Shown piece after piece: positions 50,001 to 58,225 of a stretch of DNA of 64,000 nt. Within the stretch, counting starts at the first letter, position 1. The number at the start of each line of letters is the position of its first letter. The stretch comes from Roseococcus microcysteis. GTDB lineage: Bacteria; Pseudomonadota; Alphaproteobacteria; Acetobacterales; Acetobacteraceae. The notes below the pieces were generated by a model. It was not told where the DNA came from. It was given only the letters and a program-made list of their open reading frames with translations, and ran no database searches. The position numbers and the translations under genes are program-made. Where the stretch lies: assembly GCF_014764365.1 (NCBI RefSeq), contig NZ_CP061718.1:2682501-2746500 (forward strand), in the 5' to 3' direction.

Positions 50001-51702
50001 GCTGGTGGCGGCCTTCGACCACCGGCACATCTTCCTGGACCCCGACCCCGACCCGGCGCGCAGCTTCGAGGAGCGTGAGCGGCTGTTCCGCCTGCCACGT
50101 TCCTCCTGGGCGGATTACGACACCGCGCTCATCAGCACGGGCGGCGGCGTGTTTCCGCGCGGCGCGCGGAGCATCCCGCTCTCCCTCCAGGCGCAGCGCC
50201 TGCTGGGGCTGAAGATGGACCGCGCGGAGCCCGCCCTCATCATGCAGGCCATCCTGCGGATGGAGGTGGACCTGCTCTATTTCGGTGGCATCGGCACCTA
50301 TGTGAAAGCCAGCCACGAGACCCAGGCCCAGGCCGGCGACCGCGCGAATGACGCGCTGCGCGTGGATGGGCGGGAGCTGCGCGCCCGCGTGCTGGGCGAG
50401 GGCGCCAATCTCGGCATCACCCAGGCCGGCCGCATCGAGGCCGCGCATGCCGGCGTGCGGCTGAACACCGATGCGCTGGACAATTCGGCGGGCGTCAGCA
50501 CCTCCGACCATGAGGTGAACATCAAGATCCTGCTGGCGGCCGCCGAGGCGGAAGGCGGCCTGACCCGCCGCAGCCGCGACGCCCTGCTGGCCGAGATGAC
50601 GGATGAGGTCGCCTCCATGGTGCTGCGCGACAATGCGCTGCAATCGGTGGCCGTCTCGCTGGAGGCGCTGGCGGGCGCGGCCGCCCTGCCCGGCCAGGCC
50701 ACGCTGATGGCGCGGCTGGAGGCGGAAGGGCTGCTCGACCGCCAGCAGGCCGTGCTGCCCGGCGCCGAGGCGATGGCGGCGCGCGAGGCCGAGGGCGAGG
50801 CGCTGACCCGCCCCGAGATCGCGGCCCTGCTGCCGGTGGCGAAGCTGTGGCTGACCGACGCGCTCGCGGAAAGCGCCCTGCCGGATGAGCCCGTCTTCGC
50901 GCCGCTGCTGGAGGCCTATTTCCCCACGCCGCTGCGCGCCCCGCCCTTCGCGGAATTCCTGGCCCGCCACAAGCTGCGGCGCGACCTGACGGCCACCGCG
51001 CTCGCCAACCAGGTGGCGAACCGGCTGGGCTGCGCCGCGCTCGGGCGGCTGACGGCCGAGGCCGACCCGGTGCAGGTGGTGGGCGCCGCCTGGCTCGCCA
51101 GCGAACTCTACGGCCTCGAAGCCCGCTTCGAGGAAGCCGAGGCCGCTGAACCCGGCCCGCGCCTCGACGCCCAGCGCGCCCTGCGGGACCTGCTGGAGGC
51201 GGCCACGGTCGAACTGCTGGAGGGCGGGGACATCGCGGAGCGCCTCGCCGCGCTGCGCGAGGGCGTGGGCGCGCTGATCGCCGCCGAGACCGCCCTGCCC
51301 GACGACGCCCATTGCCGTACCGACCTGCCCTCGGCACTGGCCGCCTTCGTGGCGGCCGCGCCGCGCCTGGCCTCCGCGCCCAGCATCGTGGCCCTGGCGG
51401 CGCGGACCGGCGTCACGCCCGGCGAGGCGGCCCAGTCCTGGGCCGAGGCTGGCCACCGCTTCGCCTTCGAACCCCTGCGCGAGGCGCTGCGCCGCCTGCG
51501 CATCGGCGGGCCCTTCGGCGACCGGGCGCGGGCCGCGCTGCTGGCCGATCTGCGCGCCACCCAGTCGCGGCTGGCGGCGGCCCTCCTGGCGGGGCGGAAG
51601 GTCGAGGGGCCTCAGGCGGTGGCCCTGGCGCGCGAGGCGGCGCGGCAGGCGGACCTGGCCTCGGCCACCGTGGCGGCGCGGGCCCTGGCCGCGCTGGCCT
51701 GA
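47080..51702 (+). CDS. gdhB: NAD-specific glutamate dehydrogenase, large (about 165 kDa) class
   Basis: 1540 residues, close to the family length of 1560-1650. Deaminates glutamate to 2-oxoglutarate with NAD+. Long N-terminal ACT-like regulatory region (about 1-650), then the catalytic core: ARGGIRWSDRREDFRSEVL near 780, VPTGAKGGFVLKG near 810, GVGDMSGDVFGNGLL near 955 and YFGGIGTYVKAS near 1068, followed by a helical C-terminal domain. ATG 47080 has AGGAAGGA upstream. The opposite strand is open for nearly the whole gene, a GC-bias artefact. Probably catabolic and allosterically controlled. Confidence 0.96.
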   Translation: MPEAPHTPDPVREEVFRGAQAVLVGAPRGAASLLRPLFEGIPTAELAGRSPEALAAAAASLAGLAAQRAPGEIKLRFFPPGGGRGPHAVVEIVNDDMPFLVDSVLASLNRSGRVVREFLHPILAVTRDGAGALHALGEGEARESLMRVTIAGTPAHMLPGTEPGDWAEVEAALRRTLADTQLAVRDFPAMLSLLDQAAEEVRGHGEAAEFLAWLRDENFVLLGHRRLMLDGEGARMVAEENLGLLRDMTLPVFDALRGLPELPEAIRTSLLGAQAVRVAKANMRSTVHRPQHADVVATRIQDASGRVLGVRLFVGLFAAAAYNRNPRSIPLLRGKVERILDASGIRPDSHDGRALRNALDTWPRDELFQASEEAVLEGARIALDLAIRPRPALFTRRDPFGRFVSIIAWLPREGFDTKQREKVGGILARAHGGRLSAFHIALGDSPLARIHYIVGTDPAHAVVPDHAALEAAVAQAVRAFPDRLAEALSEELGETRAATLLGRWGDAFPASYRDSVTAAQALADLHLAEAALAAQRPRAELHHVPGEGPRRLTLRLASPGHALALADVLPLFESLDLRAIEEQPYRLAPRGVEGLVLHIFQLEAGADCPEERFAPLLDALSALLEGQAETDGFNRLVLRAGLSWRECWVLRAMFRWLKQVGFAFSQGSVEAALVANPEAARLLLEIFAARFDPEAGRDEAALDTSWNALLDAVADPDCDRILARLRHMLDGMLRTNFYQGKPYLAFKLDSAAAGDMPQPRPWREIFVHSPSMEGCHLRAGPVARGGIRWSDRREDFRSEVLDLMKAQRLKNVVIVPTGAKGGFVLKGAVPADREGFMATGIAAYSTLIRGMLDVTDNLHGTEVVPPPSVVRRDGDDPYIVAAADKGTATFSDIANGLSAEYGFWLGDAFASGGSAGYDHKGMGITARGAWVMVERHFQEALGRSIHDAPFTCAGVGDMSGDVFGNGLLVSRQTKLVAAFDHRHIFLDPDPDPARSFEERERLFRLPRSSWADYDTALISTGGGVFPRGARSIPLSLQAQRLLGLKMDRAEPALIMQAILRMEVDLLYFGGIGTYVKASHETQAQAGDRANDALRVDGRELRARVLGEGANLGITQAGRIEAAHAGVRLNTDALDNSAGVSTSDHEVNIKILLAAAEAEGGLTRRSRDALLAEMTDEVASMVLRDNALQSVAVSLEALAGAAALPGQATLMARLEAEGLLDRQQAVLPGAEAMAAREAEGEALTRPEIAALLPVAKLWLTDALAESALPDEPVFAPLLEAYFPTPLRAPPFAEFLARHKLRRDLTATALANQVANRLGCAALGRLTAEADPVQVVGAAWLASELYGLEARFEEAEAAEPGPRLDAQRALRDLLEAATVELLEGGDIAERLAALREGVGALIAAETALPDDAHCRTDLPSALAAFVAAAPRLASAPSIVALAARTGVTPGEAAQSWAEAGHRFAFEPLREALRRLRIGGPFGDRARAALLADLRATQSRLAAALLAGRKVEGPQAVALAREAARQADLASATVAARALAALA

Positions 51703-51711
51703 AGGGCGCCT

Positions 51712-52509
51712 TCAGGGCGTCCAGACGATCTCCTCGCCCGCCCGGGCGAGGGCGTAGTCCCAGACCCGCCGGTCGAGGCGGGTGACGCGGTCCAGCTCCG
51801 TTTGCGTCTCGGGCGGGATGGGCTCGTCCGGGACGGCGTAGAGCCCCGGCACCTCCTGGTCATGGCCATTGACGCGCGGCAGGCGCGCGGGGCCGGACCA
51901 GCCCATGCGCTCGCAGACGGCGGCGTGGAAGCTGTCCAGCGCGCCCGTGAAGCCCACCAGGTCGAAGCTGGAGAGGTTCCGGCAGGCGGTCTCGACGATC
52001 GTCTCCTCCGCCAGGGGCGCCCGGTCATTCCAGGCCCAGCGGGTGTAGAGGCCGGGCGCGCGCGCCCGGCAATCCCCCGCCAACTGCCGCGCCAGGGCGT
52101 TGTCGAAGGCTTCCAGCACCTCCAGGTGGTCGGAGCGCAGGAAGTCCCGCAGGCCCAGCTCCTGCGCCAGCCGCACGCCTTCGTTCTTTCCCGCGGCTGA
52201 CGGCCAATGGCGGCGCCAATGCTGCCAGAGGGACACGACCCGGGCGCGGGGTTCCCGCAGCACCGTGACGGTCACGCGCGGCGTGGGCGTCAGCGCCAGA
52301 TGCTCGAAGCGGTAATGGCCGGAGAAGAAACGGTAGCGCGCGAGCTTCTCCGCCGGCAGCAATTCCAGGCGGTTGAGGCGCATGGGGCAGATCTCGTCTG
52401 GCGCATGGTGTCGGGACAGGGCCTCATGCAGCGTGGTGCCGCCGGTTCGGGGCAGATGGAGGAAGACCAGAATGGCAGGGTGGTCGCGCAGCAGGTCCGG
52501 GGCGGTCAT
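51712..52509 (-). CDS. Sulfotransferase family protein
   Basis: 265 residues. The PAPS 5'-phosphosulfate loop is FLHLPRTGGTTLHEAL (about 16-31), and the 3'-phosphate-binding region is VTVTVLREPRARVVSLW. These match the Sulfotransfer_2 (heparan/chondroitin-type) group, which sulfates carbohydrates, possibly cell-surface glycans. Cytoplasmic; no membrane anchor is visible. ATG 52509 with GGAAGA upstream. It is convergent with glutamate dehydrogenase (9 nt gap) and divergent from the MFS gene. The acceptor is unknown. Confidence 0.88.
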   Translation of the reverse strand: MTAPDLLRDHPAILVFLHLPRTGGTTLHEALSRHHAPDEICPMRLNRLELLPAEKLARYRFFSGHYRFEHLALTPTPRVTVTVLREPRARVVSLWQHWRRHWPSAAGKNEGVRLAQELGLRDFLRSDHLEVLEAFDNALARQLAGDCRARAPGLYTRWAWNDRAPLAEETIVETACRNLSSFDLVGFTGALDSFHAAVCERMGWSGPARLPRVNGHDQEVPGLYAVPDEPIPPETQTELDRVTRLDRRVWDYALARAGEEIVWTP

Positions 52510-52581
52510 GCATTCTTCCGCTGGGGTGGGGGGGCACAATCGGCAGAGGCGTCGCGCCGCGTCAACTCGGAGGCTTGTGGC

Positions 52582-53835
52582 ATGAACCGGCGCGAATGGG
52601 CCTGGGCGAGCTATGACTGGGCCAACAGCGCCTTTCCCACCGTCATCTCCACCTTCGTCATCGCGGCCTATTTCACCCAGGGCATCGCGCCCGACCCCGT
52701 GACGGGCCAGGTGATGTGGGGCTGGATGCAGGCGCTGGTGGGGCTGGGCATCGCCGTGCTGTCGCCGCTGATGGGCGCCATCGCCGATGCCGGCGGGCGC
52801 AGGCGGGCCTTGCTGGCCATGACCACGGTGCTGATGGCGGTCTTCACCGCCTCCATCTGGTTCGCTGAGCCCGCGCCGGGCTACGCGCTCTGGGCGCTGG
52901 CCTGCGTGGCGCTGGCGACGCTGGCCTTCGAGGTCGGCACCGTCTTCTACAACGCCATGCTGCCTGACGTGGCGAGCCGCGCGCGCATCGGCCGTGTCTC
53001 GGGCATTGGCTGGGGGCTGGGCTATGCGGGGGGGCTGGCCTGCCTGGTGGCCTGCCTGGTGCTGCTGGTGCAGCCGGACCCGCCCCTCCTGCCGCTCGAC
53101 CGCGGCGCGGCCGAGCATGTGCGGGCCACGGCGCTGCTGGTGGCCGCCTGGATCCTGGTCTTCGCCTGGCCCGTGCTGCTCTGGGTGCCCGACCCGCCGG
53201 GGGTGCGCCGCGGCTGGGGCGCGGCCGCGCAAGCGGGGCTGGCGGAACTGCTGGCGCTGATCCGCCGCCTGCCGGCCCGCCCGCCGGTGCTGCGCTTCCT
53301 GCTGGCGCGGCTGTTCTACACCGATGGGCTGAACGTGCTGTTCGTGTTCGGCGCGGTCTTCGCGGCGGGCGTCTTCGGGATGGGGTTCGAGGAGATCCTG
53401 CTCTTCGGCATCGCGCTCAACGTCACGGGCGGCATCGGCGCGGTGGCGGGCGGCTGGGTGGAGGAGCGGATCGGGGCCAAGACCACCGTGCTGCTCTCGC
53501 TGCTGGCGCTGATGGTGGTGGGCGGTGCCATGCTGCTGGTGGAGAGCAAGGCGGTGTTCTGGGTGCTGGGCGTCAGCCTGGGGCTGTTCTTCGGGCCGGC
53601 CCAGGCCGGTTCACGCAGCCTGATGGCGCAGTTGGCGCCGCCGGCCGAGATGGCGGCGCATTTCGGGCTGTTCGCCCTGTCAGGCCGAGCCACGAGCTTC
53701 CTGGGCCCCGCCGCGCTGGCCATCGTGACCGATGCCACGGGCAGCCAGCGCTGGGGCATGGCGGTGGTGCTGGTGCTGCTGGGCGGGGGGCTGGCCCTGC
53801 TGCTGACGGTGCGCGCGCCTTCGCCGCCCGCCTGA
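52582..53835 (+). CDS. MFS transporter, UMF1 family
   Basis: 417 residues, twelve hydrophobic segments. The N-terminus REWAWASYDWANSAFPTVI is the hallmark of the UMF1/Atg22-like family (ASYDWANSAF). The A-loop is SPLMGAIADAGGRRRALL. FFGPAQAGSRSLMAQLAPP in the second half is also conserved. These proteins export or import small molecules, including amino acids in fungi; bacterial substrates are uncertain. ATG 52582. It ends 1 nt from the convergent DUF2939-like gene. Confidence 0.91.
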   Translation: MNRREWAWASYDWANSAFPTVISTFVIAAYFTQGIAPDPVTGQVMWGWMQALVGLGIAVLSPLMGAIADAGGRRRALLAMTTVLMAVFTASIWFAEPAPGYALWALACVALATLAFEVGTVFYNAMLPDVASRARIGRVSGIGWGLGYAGGLACLVACLVLLVQPDPPLLPLDRGAAEHVRATALLVAAWILVFAWPVLLWVPDPPGVRRGWGAAAQAGLAELLALIRRLPARPPVLRFLLARLFYTDGLNVLFVFGAVFAAGVFGMGFEEILLFGIALNVTGGIGAVAGGWVEERIGAKTTVLLSLLALMVVGGAMLLVESKAVFWVLGVSLGLFFGPAQAGSRSLMAQLAPPAEMAAHFGLFALSGRATSFLGPAALAIVTDATGSQRWGMAVVLVLLGGGLALLLTVRAPSPPA

Positions 53836-53836
53836 G

Positions 53837-54523
53837 TCAGGGCCAGGGGCCCAGCCGGCCGGGCAGTTCCACCGCCACCACGGCCCATTGCAGCGCCAGC
53901 GGGTCCGTCAGGCGCAGCGTCAGCCGTACAGGCTGGTGCGGCGCATGGGGCGAGGCGAGGCTCACCTGCCACAGCCCGGGCGAGATAGGCCGTGCCTGCC
54001 GCATCGCCTGGCCGAAGCCCGTTCCGCCCTCGGGCGGCAGGTGATGAGCCAGGACGCGCGCCAGCCCCTCGGGCGAGGCCAGCCGGTCCGCCAGCGAGGA
54101 TTTCAGCTCCTCCAGGAAGGCCGGCGGCGGGCCGCTGACATGCGTGGACGCGATCTCGGTCAGCCTTGCCTCGATGCCGGGGCGCAGCAGCGACCAGTCC
54201 ACCCGTGAGGCCAGGGTGGCGGGGTCGGCGCGTTGCACCGCGACGGCGAACTGCACGGCCGAGGCGATGGGCGAGCCCAGATACAGGCAGACCAGCGCCA
54301 GCAAGGCCAGGGTCGAGCGGCGCCAACCCCAAAGGCGGCGCGGAAGCAGGCGGGAGAAGACGCGCCGGGGCCGGCGGGGCGCGGCCTGGCGCTGTGGCGG
54401 CGAGGATGGCCTGGGCGCGGGGGCTGTGGGCCGGCAAAGGGCGGCCTGGACGGCGGCGCGCCGGTCATAATCATTCCACACCTCGTCCCAAAGGCTGCGA
54501 TCCGCGCGGAGATGCGCGGTCAT
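53837..54523 (-). CDS. DUF2939-like membrane-anchored protein
   Basis: 228 residues. A hydrophilic Pro/Arg-rich N-terminus (about 1-65) precedes one membrane helix (STLALLALVCLYLGSPIASA, about 70-90). The periplasmic part begins FAVAVQRADPATLASRVDW, the DUF2939 signature region, with LASRVDWSLLRPGIEARLTE. Function of the family is unknown. ATG 54523 (MTAHLRADRSLW) is preferred over an upstream in-frame codon. A 145-nt gap before the next minus-strand operon holds a GC hairpin (CCCGC/GCGGG near 54536-54551) but no clear terminator. Confidence 0.78.
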   Translation of the reverse strand: MTAHLRADRSLWDEVWNDYDRRAAVQAALCRPTAPAPRPSSPPQRQAAPRRPRRVFSRLLPRRLWGWRRSTLALLALVCLYLGSPIASAVQFAVAVQRADPATLASRVDWSLLRPGIEARLTEIASTHVSGPPPAFLEELKSSLADRLASPEGLARVLAHHLPPEGGTGFGQAMRQARPISPGLWQVSLASPHAPHQPVRLTLRLTDPLALQWAVVAVELPGRLGPWP

Positions 54524-54668
54524 GCCCCCATGCCCGCCCGAAGCGGGCGGCACGAAGGGGCACCCCACAAGGGGCTGGCAGGCAGATGGGCCCTGTCAGG
54601 CATCGCGTCTCTCCGGGGGAAGATCGTCTCGTCCGGTGAGATTTAGGGGGGAGATCCTGACGTATTGG

Positions 54669-55319
54669 TTAACGACGTCTCGATTCGGGAACGATGGCGG
54701 TGATCCAGGCCTCCATCTCCGCGAAGACGCGGCCCAGGGCGGCGGTCATGGCGGCCGCCTGGGCCAGGCCCGCCTCCTCCGGCGTACTCGCGGCCAGGGG
54801 CGCGGTGGCGGTGAAGCTGCGCTGGGCCAGCACCTGGGCATCGGCCAGGGCACCCGTTTCCCGCAGCAGCAGGGCCGCCACACCGGCGCGGGCCTGCCCC
54901 TGGGCGGGCAGGGCTTCCAGCGCGGTGAGTTCCGCTTCCAGCACCAGCGGCGTGGCCAGTCGCGTGCCGGGGGCGGCCACCGCCGAGAACCCCCCGCCGG
55001 CGATGAGCCATTGCCGCAGCGCGGCCTCGGCCAGCTCGGCGGGCGGTGCCAGCCATTCCTCGTAGAAGGCGATGTCCATGGTGCCATTGGCGGCGATGCG
55101 CCGCAGCCCACGGACCTCCTGGCCTGGGGCGGCGCGCACCGTGCGCAGCAGCAGCACCTGGCCCGTCGCGGGCGGGCGCGGCAGGCCGGCCGGGCGCTCG
55201 GGTGACAGGGCATGGCGGCGCGTGGGCACGAAGGGCCTGTCGGGCAGCACGGAGCATCCGCCGAGCCCGACCAGTCCCAGCAGGGCCCCACGGCGCGGGA
55301 GGGAGAGGGGGCGCGTCAT
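54669..55319 (-). CDS. Mla/Pqi-type ABC auxiliary lipoprotein
   Basis: 216 residues. Lipoprotein signal with lipobox LVGLGGC (Cys about residue 22), then the ABC_trans_aux fold: QVLLLRTVRAAPGQEV and MDIAFYEEWLAPPAELAEAA. It matches PqiC-like partners of MCE transport systems, located in the outer or inner membrane leaflet facing the periplasm. Fourth gene of an operon with permease, ATPase and MCE protein, overlapping the MCE gene by 4 nt. The leading twin Arg (LPRRGALLG) is within the signal. Confidence 0.87.
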   Translation of the reverse strand: MTRPLSLPRRGALLGLVGLGGCSVLPDRPFVPTRRHALSPERPAGLPRPPATGQVLLLRTVRAAPGQEVRGLRRIAANGTMDIAFYEEWLAPPAELAEAALRQWLIAGGGFSAVAAPGTRLATPLVLEAELTALEALPAQGQARAGVAALLLRETGALADAQVLAQRSFTATAPLAASTPEEAGLAQAAAMTAALGRVFAEMEAWITAIVPESRRR

Positions 55320-56320
55320 CGCGGCGGCGGCGCCCCGAGGAGGGTCTGGGATGGCGAGCGGCGCAAGGCTTCCGTGGTCTCCCGAAGGTTGGCGGTGGTG
55401 GAGCGCAGGTCGCGCAGGATGGGGGCGAGTTCGGCCTGGAGGTCCGTGGTGGTGCCGCGCGCGGCGCGCAGCGTCGTCTGGATCTGCGTGATGGTGGCGG
55501 GCAGGCGCTGCGTGGTCTCGCGCAGGGCCGCCGTCGTTTGCGTCAGCGCGGCCAGCGTCGCGCGCAGTTCCTCGCCTTCCAGGATGCCGCGCGTGGCGGT
55601 GGTGGTGGCGCGCAATTCCTGCATGAGGCCAGGAACGTCGCTGGCGTTCACCACGTTGCGCGCCTCGCGCACCAATTCCTGCAATTCGGCCATGGCGGGG
55701 CCCACATCCACGCCCTGGGCCACGCGGCGCAAATCCGTCAGCAGCCCGTCGAGGTTGGAGACGAAGCCCACGATATCCACGTTCTCCACCTGGCGCATCA
55801 CCAGTTCGAGGGTGGATTGCGCCTGCGCGACGGTGGAGGGTGTCGCGGGGATGAAGTCGAAGCGCGGAGTCCAGGGCAGAGTCGGGACCGGGGAGCGCGT
55901 GGGGTCCACGAAGTCCAGCTCGATATAGACGACGCCGGTGATGCCCTGGCTGGCCAGGCGGGCGCGCAGGCCCTGGGCCACCGCGTCCCCGATGCTGGGA
56001 ATTTCGCCCACACGTTCGAGGCTGACGGCGAAGCGCACCACGACCAGCTGGAAGGCGCCGGCGAAGGGCTGCCCCTCCGCCCGCCGGTATTCGGAGGAGG
56101 CGAGGCGGATTTCCGTCACGCGGCCGATGGCGACGCCGCGGTAGCGCACGGCCGAGCCCACTTCGAGGCCCTGCACGCTCTCACGCAGATAGGTCTCGAA
56201 CAGCGCGTCCTGCGAGCGGATGCGGTCGCGCGTCAGGAACAGCACGAAGCCGACCGCCAGCACGAGGCCGGTCAGGACCAGCAGGCCCACGGAGAACTGG
56301 GTGCGGCGGGACTGGGGCAT
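55316..56320 (-). CDS. MlaD-family MCE-domain protein
   Basis: 334 residues. One N-terminal membrane anchor (FSVGLLVLTGLVLAVGFVLF, about 9-28) precedes an MCE domain (about 38-120: VQGLEVGSAVRYRGVAIGRV and ITGVVYIELDF). A long helical tail follows with Thr-rich repeats (LTQTTAALRETTQRLPATIT), suitable for a periplasmic lipid tunnel or needle. It binds phospholipid between the inner membrane ABC complex and the outer membrane. Gene order permease-ATPase-MlaD-lipoprotein is standard; MlaC is absent. Confidence 0.92.
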   Translation of the reverse strand: MPQSRRTQFSVGLLVLTGLVLAVGFVLFLTRDRIRSQDALFETYLRESVQGLEVGSAVRYRGVAIGRVTEIRLASSEYRRAEGQPFAGAFQLVVVRFAVSLERVGEIPSIGDAVAQGLRARLASQGITGVVYIELDFVDPTRSPVPTLPWTPRFDFIPATPSTVAQAQSTLELVMRQVENVDIVGFVSNLDGLLTDLRRVAQGVDVGPAMAELQELVREARNVVNASDVPGLMQELRATTTATRGILEGEELRATLAALTQTTAALRETTQRLPATITQIQTTLRAARGTTTDLQAELAPILRDLRSTTANLRETTEALRRSPSQTLLGAPPPR

Positions 56321-56323
56321 GCG

Positions 56324-57100
56324 TCAGACCCCCGCCCGCGCCTCGCGCCGGAAGAAGGCGCGGACGGTGGGGTGCTCGCTCTCGTCGCGGAGATGCTTGG
56401 GGTTGCCCTCGGCGATGAGGCCGCGCGCCTCCTTGTCCAGCATGATGCAGCGGTCCCCTATGGCCAGGATGGATTGCAGTTCGTGGGTCACCACCACGAA
56501 GGTGGTGCCGGTCTCCCGCGCCAGCGAGAGGATCAATTCGTCAAGCCCCGCCGAGGTGATGGGGTCCAGCCCCGCGCTGGGTTCGTCCAGGAACAGGATT
56601 TCGGGGTCCAACGCCATGGCGCGGGCGATGCCGGCGCGCTTGAGCATGCCGCCCGAGATTTCGGCGGGCAGGCGATCGGCCGCGTCGGAGAGGCCCACGA
56701 GACCGAGCTTCGCCATGGCGATCATGCGCCGCGCGGCCTCGGGCAGCTTGGTGTGGGCCTCGATGGGCAGCATGACGTTCTCGGCCAGCGTCAGGCTGCC
56801 CAGCAGCGCGCCCGACTGCCACATGACGCCGATGCGGCGCAGCAGGGCGCGGCGGGGGGCGCCTTCCAGCTTGGCCATCTCCTCGCCCAGCACCGTCATG
56901 GTGCCGGCGGAGGGCGGCATGAGGCCGATGAGCAGCTTCAGCAGGGTGGATTTGCCGCAGCCCGAGCCGCCCAGGATGACGAAGACCTCGCCGCGTCGGA
57001 CCTCGAAGGTCACGTTCTCGAAGACGGTGTTGGTCCCGAAGCGCATGGCGACGCCCTCGGCGGTGATGACCGTGTCGGCCTTCAGGGTGTCCTGGGCCAT
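56324..57100 (-). CDS. Mla-type ABC transporter ATP-binding protein
   Basis: 258 residues. Walker A GGSGCGKST (44-52), Q-loop VMWQSGALLGSL, signature EISGGMLKRAG and Walker B FLDEPSAGLDP. The QSGALLGSLTLAENV stretch and the degenerate signature (SGGM) are typical of MlaF/Ttg2A. It powers lipid transfer with the MlaE-type permease. The start overlaps the permease stop (TGATG). The intergenic distance to the MCE gene is 3 nt. Confidence 0.94.
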   Translation of the reverse strand: MAQDTLKADTVITAEGVAMRFGTNTVFENVTFEVRRGEVFVILGGSGCGKSTLLKLLIGLMPPSAGTMTVLGEEMAKLEGAPRRALLRRIGVMWQSGALLGSLTLAENVMLPIEAHTKLPEAARRMIAMAKLGLVGLSDAADRLPAEISGGMLKRAGIARAMALDPEILFLDEPSAGLDPITSAGLDELILSLARETGTTFVVVTHELQSILAIGDRCIMLDKEARGLIAEGNPKHLRDESEHPTVRAFFRREARAGV

Positions 57101-58191
57101 CACCAGCCCAGCCGGAAGAAGAGCACGGCGAAGATGCCGTCCAGCACCACCAGGGCCACGATGCCGCCCACCACGGCGGCGGTGGCGGCGTCGCCCACCG
57201 CGCGGGGGCCACGCCCGGCGGACAGCCCCGCATGGCAACCGATATAGCCGATGGCCAGCCCGAACATGGCGGCCTTGCCCAGGCCCCCCACGATGTCGCC
57301 CAGCGACATCCATTGCACCAGCTGGTTCATCACGGCGGTGGGCGGGAAGCCCAGCAGCGCCATGACGAAACCCATGCCGATCAGCCCCGTCACATCCATC
57401 ACCAGCGCCAGCACGGGCATCACCAGCATGGCCGCCAGCACGCGCGGCAGCACCAGCCAGGCCATGGGGTCGAGGCCCATGGTCCGCAGCGCGTCCACCT
57501 CCTCATTCACCCGCATGGTGCCGAGTTCGGCCGCATAGGCCGAGCCGGTGCGCCCGGCCAGGATGACGCCGGCCAGCAGCGGCCCCAATTCGCGCGTGAG
57601 CGAGATGCCGACCAGCTGCGGGATGAAGATTTCCGCGCCGAATTGCCGCATGGGGATGGAGGACTGGAAGGCGAGGATCACGCCGATCAGCACGCCCAGC
57701 AGGATGCACAGGCCGAAGGCACGGGTGCCGGCCTCGTCCAGGTGGCGCAGCACCTCCACCCAGCGCAGCCGCCAGGGGCGGGGCGCCAGGGCGGCGGCGG
57801 TCATGGTGGTCTCGCCCAGGAAGGTCAGGCGGGTGCGCAGGTTGCGGACCATGCCCAGCACGGCCCCGCCGAGGCTCGTGATGGGCCGGAAGGGAGGCGC
57901 GGGCTTGGCGGGGCGGGGTTCGCCCAGGCCGGAGCGGAAGCGACGCAGCACGCCGGCGGCGGAGGCGTCCTCGGGCTCACGCCACTCGGCCTCCTTGCCC
58001 GCCACGGAGACCAGGAGCGCGGCCCCCGCGGAGTCGAGCGCCGTTACGCCGCTCGCGTCCAGCAAGATGCGGGATTGGCCATGGCTGGCCTTATGCGCCT
58101 CATTCCAGAGGCGCGCGGCTTCCGTGGCGCTGAGGCTTCCGGTGAAGCGGAGCCTGGTGGCGCCGCCCGTGCTGTCGGCCTCGAAACTCAT
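57100..58191 (-). CDS. MlaE-family permease with N-terminal STAS-like domain
   Basis: 363 residues. The first 95 or so form a STAS-like domain (RILLDASGVTALDSAGAALL), with the MlaE permease following from about residue 115. The permease motifs are LRWVEVLRHLDEAGTRAFG, IGVILAFQSSIPMRQFGAE, RTGSAYAAELGTMRVNEEVD and MGLDPMAWLVLPRV. In E. coli the STAS protein MlaB is a separate chain; here it is fused to the permease, a common layout in alphaproteobacteria. ATG 58191. First gene of the four-gene lipid transport operon. Confidence 0.93.
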   Translation of the reverse strand: MSFEADSTGGATRLRFTGSLSATEAARLWNEAHKASHGQSRILLDASGVTALDSAGAALLVSVAGKEAEWREPEDASAAGVLRRFRSGLGEPRPAKPAPPFRPITSLGGAVLGMVRNLRTRLTFLGETTMTAAALAPRPWRLRWVEVLRHLDEAGTRAFGLCILLGVLIGVILAFQSSIPMRQFGAEIFIPQLVGISLTRELGPLLAGVILAGRTGSAYAAELGTMRVNEEVDALRTMGLDPMAWLVLPRVLAAMLVMPVLALVMDVTGLIGMGFVMALLGFPPTAVMNQLVQWMSLGDIVGGLGKAAMFGLAIGYIGCHAGLSAGRGPRAVGDAATAAVVGGIVALVVLDGIFAVLFFRLGW

Positions 58192-58225
58192 TCGCAGGTG
58201 CAAATGGGGCGTGGAGGGCGCCGGA

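Noticed and set aside
47026-51456. 1476-codon open frame antisense to glutamate dehydrogenase
   Set aside because: It mirrors gdhB codon bias in a high-GC genome, has no recognisable domain, and its composition (Arg/Gln/His/Gly) is typical of antisense shadows.
54524-54668. Intrinsic terminator before the DUF2939-like gene
   Set aside because: A short GC stem is present near 54536-54551, but no T-tract follows and it lies in the 5' leader of the gene.
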